From NCBI GenBank assembly GCA_003449195.1, contig DMID01000001.1, forward strand, positions 1-6,588: a stretch of 6,588 nucleotides of DNA, read 5' to 3'. Positions within the stretch are counted from its first letter, which is position 1, and each line of letters starts with the position of its first letter. The notes under the pieces are model-generated. The model was not told the origin of the DNA. It saw nothing but the letters and a program-made list of their open reading frames with translations, and ran no database searches. Shown here one piece after another: positions 5,540-6,588 of the stretch. The position numbers were made by a program, and so were the translations under genes. The stretch comes from Lysobacteraceae bacterium. GTDB taxonomy: Bacteria > Pseudomonadota > Gammaproteobacteria > Xanthomonadales > Xanthomonadaceae.

Positions 5540-6331
5540 ATGGATATTCCGACCAAGCAGCCCGCCGCGCCGGCGGCGCGCCCGCGCAGCATCTACCTGT
5601 TGCCGAACCTGTTCACCACCGCCGGCCTGTTTGCCGGGTTCTACGCGATCATCGCCGCCGCCAACGGCCAGTTCGTGCATGCCAGCATCGCGGTATTCGT
5701 GGCGGCGGTGATGGACGGGCTGGATGGCCGCGTGGCACGCCTGACCGGCACCAGCAGCGAATTCGGCGTGCAGTACGACTCGCTGGCCGATCTGGTCAGC
5801 TTCGGCATGGCGCCGGCGCTGGTGATGTACCACTGGTCGCTGTCGGCGCTGCGTCTGGACAGCCCGGTGATGGGGCGGGTCGGCTGGGCCGCGGCCTTCC
5901 TGTATGCCGCGTGCGCGGCGCTGCGCCTGGCGCGGTTCAACACGCAGGTGGCGGTGGTGGACAAGCGCTGGTTCGTCGGTCTGGCCAGCCCGGCCGCCGC
6001 CGGCCTGATGATGTCCTTCGTGTGGGCCTTCGCCGACGGCAACCTCGGCTGGACCGGCGAAGAGCTGCGCTTCGTGGCGTTGGCGGTGACGATCGCGTCG
6101 GCCCTGCTGATGGTCAGCCGGATCCGTTTCTGGAGCTTCAAGGGCAGCTCCGGACACGAGCCGAGGTCCGGCCGCGTGCCCTTCGTCGTGCTGGCACTGG
6201 TGCCGGTGGCGATCGCCATCCTCGTGATCGACGTGCCGCGCGTGCTGTTTGCCGTCGGCATCGTCTATGCGTTGTCCGGCCCGTTGGCGTGGGCATGGCG
6301 GAGAATACACCGCGAGGGCGCGGCAACGTGA
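5540..6331 (+). CDS. pssA: CDP-diacylglycerol--serine O-phosphatidyltransferase (phosphatidylserine synthase)
   Basis: This 263-residue integral membrane enzyme transfers phosphatidate from CDP-diacylglycerol to L-serine, releasing CMP and forming phosphatidylserine, the precursor of phosphatidylethanolamine. The CDP-alcohol phosphatidyltransferase motif D-x2-DG-x2-AR-x8-G-x3-D-x3-D is complete: Asp59, Asp62, Gly63, Ala66, Arg67, Gly76, Asp80 and Asp84. Serine-synthase hallmarks follow: SLADLVSFGMAPA (81-93), LRLARFN (128-134), FVGLASPAAAG (145-155) and MVSRIRFWSFK (191-201). In many PssA proteins the third reads GLPxPAAA, so Ala149 replaces a usual proline. About seven or eight hydrophobic helices are visible, matching the membrane-bound B. 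subtilis-type enzyme and not the phospholipase D-like E. coli PssA. The ATG at 5540 begins a short polar tail before SIYLLPNLFT, the typical N-terminal start of the fold. The stop overlaps the next gene's GTG. Confidence 0.95.
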   Translation: MDIPTKQPAAPAARPRSIYLLPNLFTTAGLFAGFYAIIAAANGQFVHASIAVFVAAVMDGLDGRVARLTGTSSEFGVQYDSLADLVSFGMAPALVMYHWSLSALRLDSPVMGRVGWAAAFLYAACAALRLARFNTQVAVVDKRWFVGLASPAAAGLMMSFVWAFADGNLGWTGEELRFVALAVTIASALLMVSRIRFWSFKGSSGHEPRSGRVPFVVLALVPVAIAILVIDVPRVLFAVGIVYALSGPLAWAWRRIHREGAAT

Positions 6332-6588
6332 ACGACGGTGCCGCCCCGCTCTGGTCCGACGACCAGCGCGACTGGCTCCAGGCGCTCGGCCACGTGGTCT
6401 ACGTGCAGGCGGCCGATGCGGTGCCTGCGCTCGAGGACGAGCCCGACAGACAGCCGGTGCCGGATGAACTCATGCGCGCCTCGATGCCGCCGCAGCACGC
6501 GCCTCAAGCCGCATCCATGGCCGATGCGCAGGAGGCGCCGGTGCATGGTTTCCGGCGCGCCGCCGCCGCGCCGCAGGCACCGAAGACG
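6328..6588 (+). CDS. Hypothetical protein, N-terminal 87 residues (cut by window edge)
   Basis: This frame opens with a GTG whose last two bases are the first two of the pssA TGA stop (GTGA), and it stays open to the end of the window. A GAGGG ribosome-binding site at 6314-6318 lies nine bases before the GTG, which strongly supports a translated, coupled gene. The visible protein starts with a compact amphipathic segment (WSDDQRDWLQALGHVVYVQA, residues 9-28), then an acidic stretch, then a long Pro/Ala-rich, low-complexity region from about residue 43 onward. I do not recognise the family. The arrangement of a short helix and one strand followed by a linker vaguely recalls the small HolD (polymerase III psi) type proteins, but this is a guess from an incomplete chain. 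No signal peptide or membrane segment is visible. Confidence 0.7.
   Translation, partial: MNDGAAPLWSDDQRDWLQALGHVVYVQAADAVPALEDEPDRQPVPDELMRASMPPQHAPQAASMADAQEAPVHGFRRAAAAPQAPKT

Noticed and set aside
5459..6310. Upstream extension of the DUF4124 frame to a start at 6310, antisense to pssA
   Set aside because: The extension would place the signal peptide in the middle of the protein and run antisense across most of pssA. The ATG at 5458 gives a normal exported protein.
1..6588. Mobile element, CRISPR array, defence island, tRNA/rRNA or large repeat
   Set aside because: No transposase or integrase motifs, no periodic repeats, no cloverleaf or rRNA-like stretch, and uniform GC-rich composition across recognisable core genes.

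Overview
This GC-rich window reads as chromosomal core-genome DNA of a gammaproteobacterium, most likely from the Xanthomonadaceae/Lysobacteraceae group. That placement rests on the strong G/C preference at third codon positions, a short lysine-rich H-NS-like protein beside proS, a STAS-fused MlaE permease, and a B. subtilis-type pssA. It is inferred from gene content and protein style, not from a search. I see no insertion sequence, prophage, CRISPR array, tRNA or rRNA, and no sign of a defence island.

Layout: (1) Positions 1-1280, minus strand, hold the start of a lipid-transport ABC operon: a STAS-MlaE permease followed two bases later by the MlaF-type ATPase, which leaves the window after 53 residues. 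(2) A 94-bp divergent intergenic region separates it from a threonine/serine exporter-family gene (1375-2625, plus). (3) That gene converges on an H-NS-family gene (2741-3109, minus), and a bidirectional hairpin terminator lies between them. (4) proS (3294-4988, minus) ends in its own strong terminator, after which the H-NS gene has its own promoter. (5) A small exported DUF4124 protein (5066-5458, minus) lies 77 bp upstream of proS. It is divergent from pssA (5540-6331, plus), the phosphatidylserine synthase that begins phosphatidylethanolamine synthesis. (6) pssA overlaps by two bases a hypothetical gene that runs off the right edge.

The genes do not form one pathway. The Mla-type transporter and PssA both concern envelope phospholipids but sit in separate transcription units. 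ThrE handles amino-acid efflux, ProRS translation, and the H-NS protein nucleoid structure and silencing. The longest stretch without a gene is 184 bp (3110-3293), and it is explained by a terminator, a promoter and two small inverted repeats.

I did not find a clearly new biological system. The observations most worth checking are regulatory: a near-identical 13-bp motif placed as an inverted pair just ahead of both divergent mlaE and thrE starts; three genes whose best -10-like element lies only 6-8 bases from the start codon, suggesting leaderless mRNAs; and palindromes built into the likely promoters of the H-NS and DUF4124 genes.
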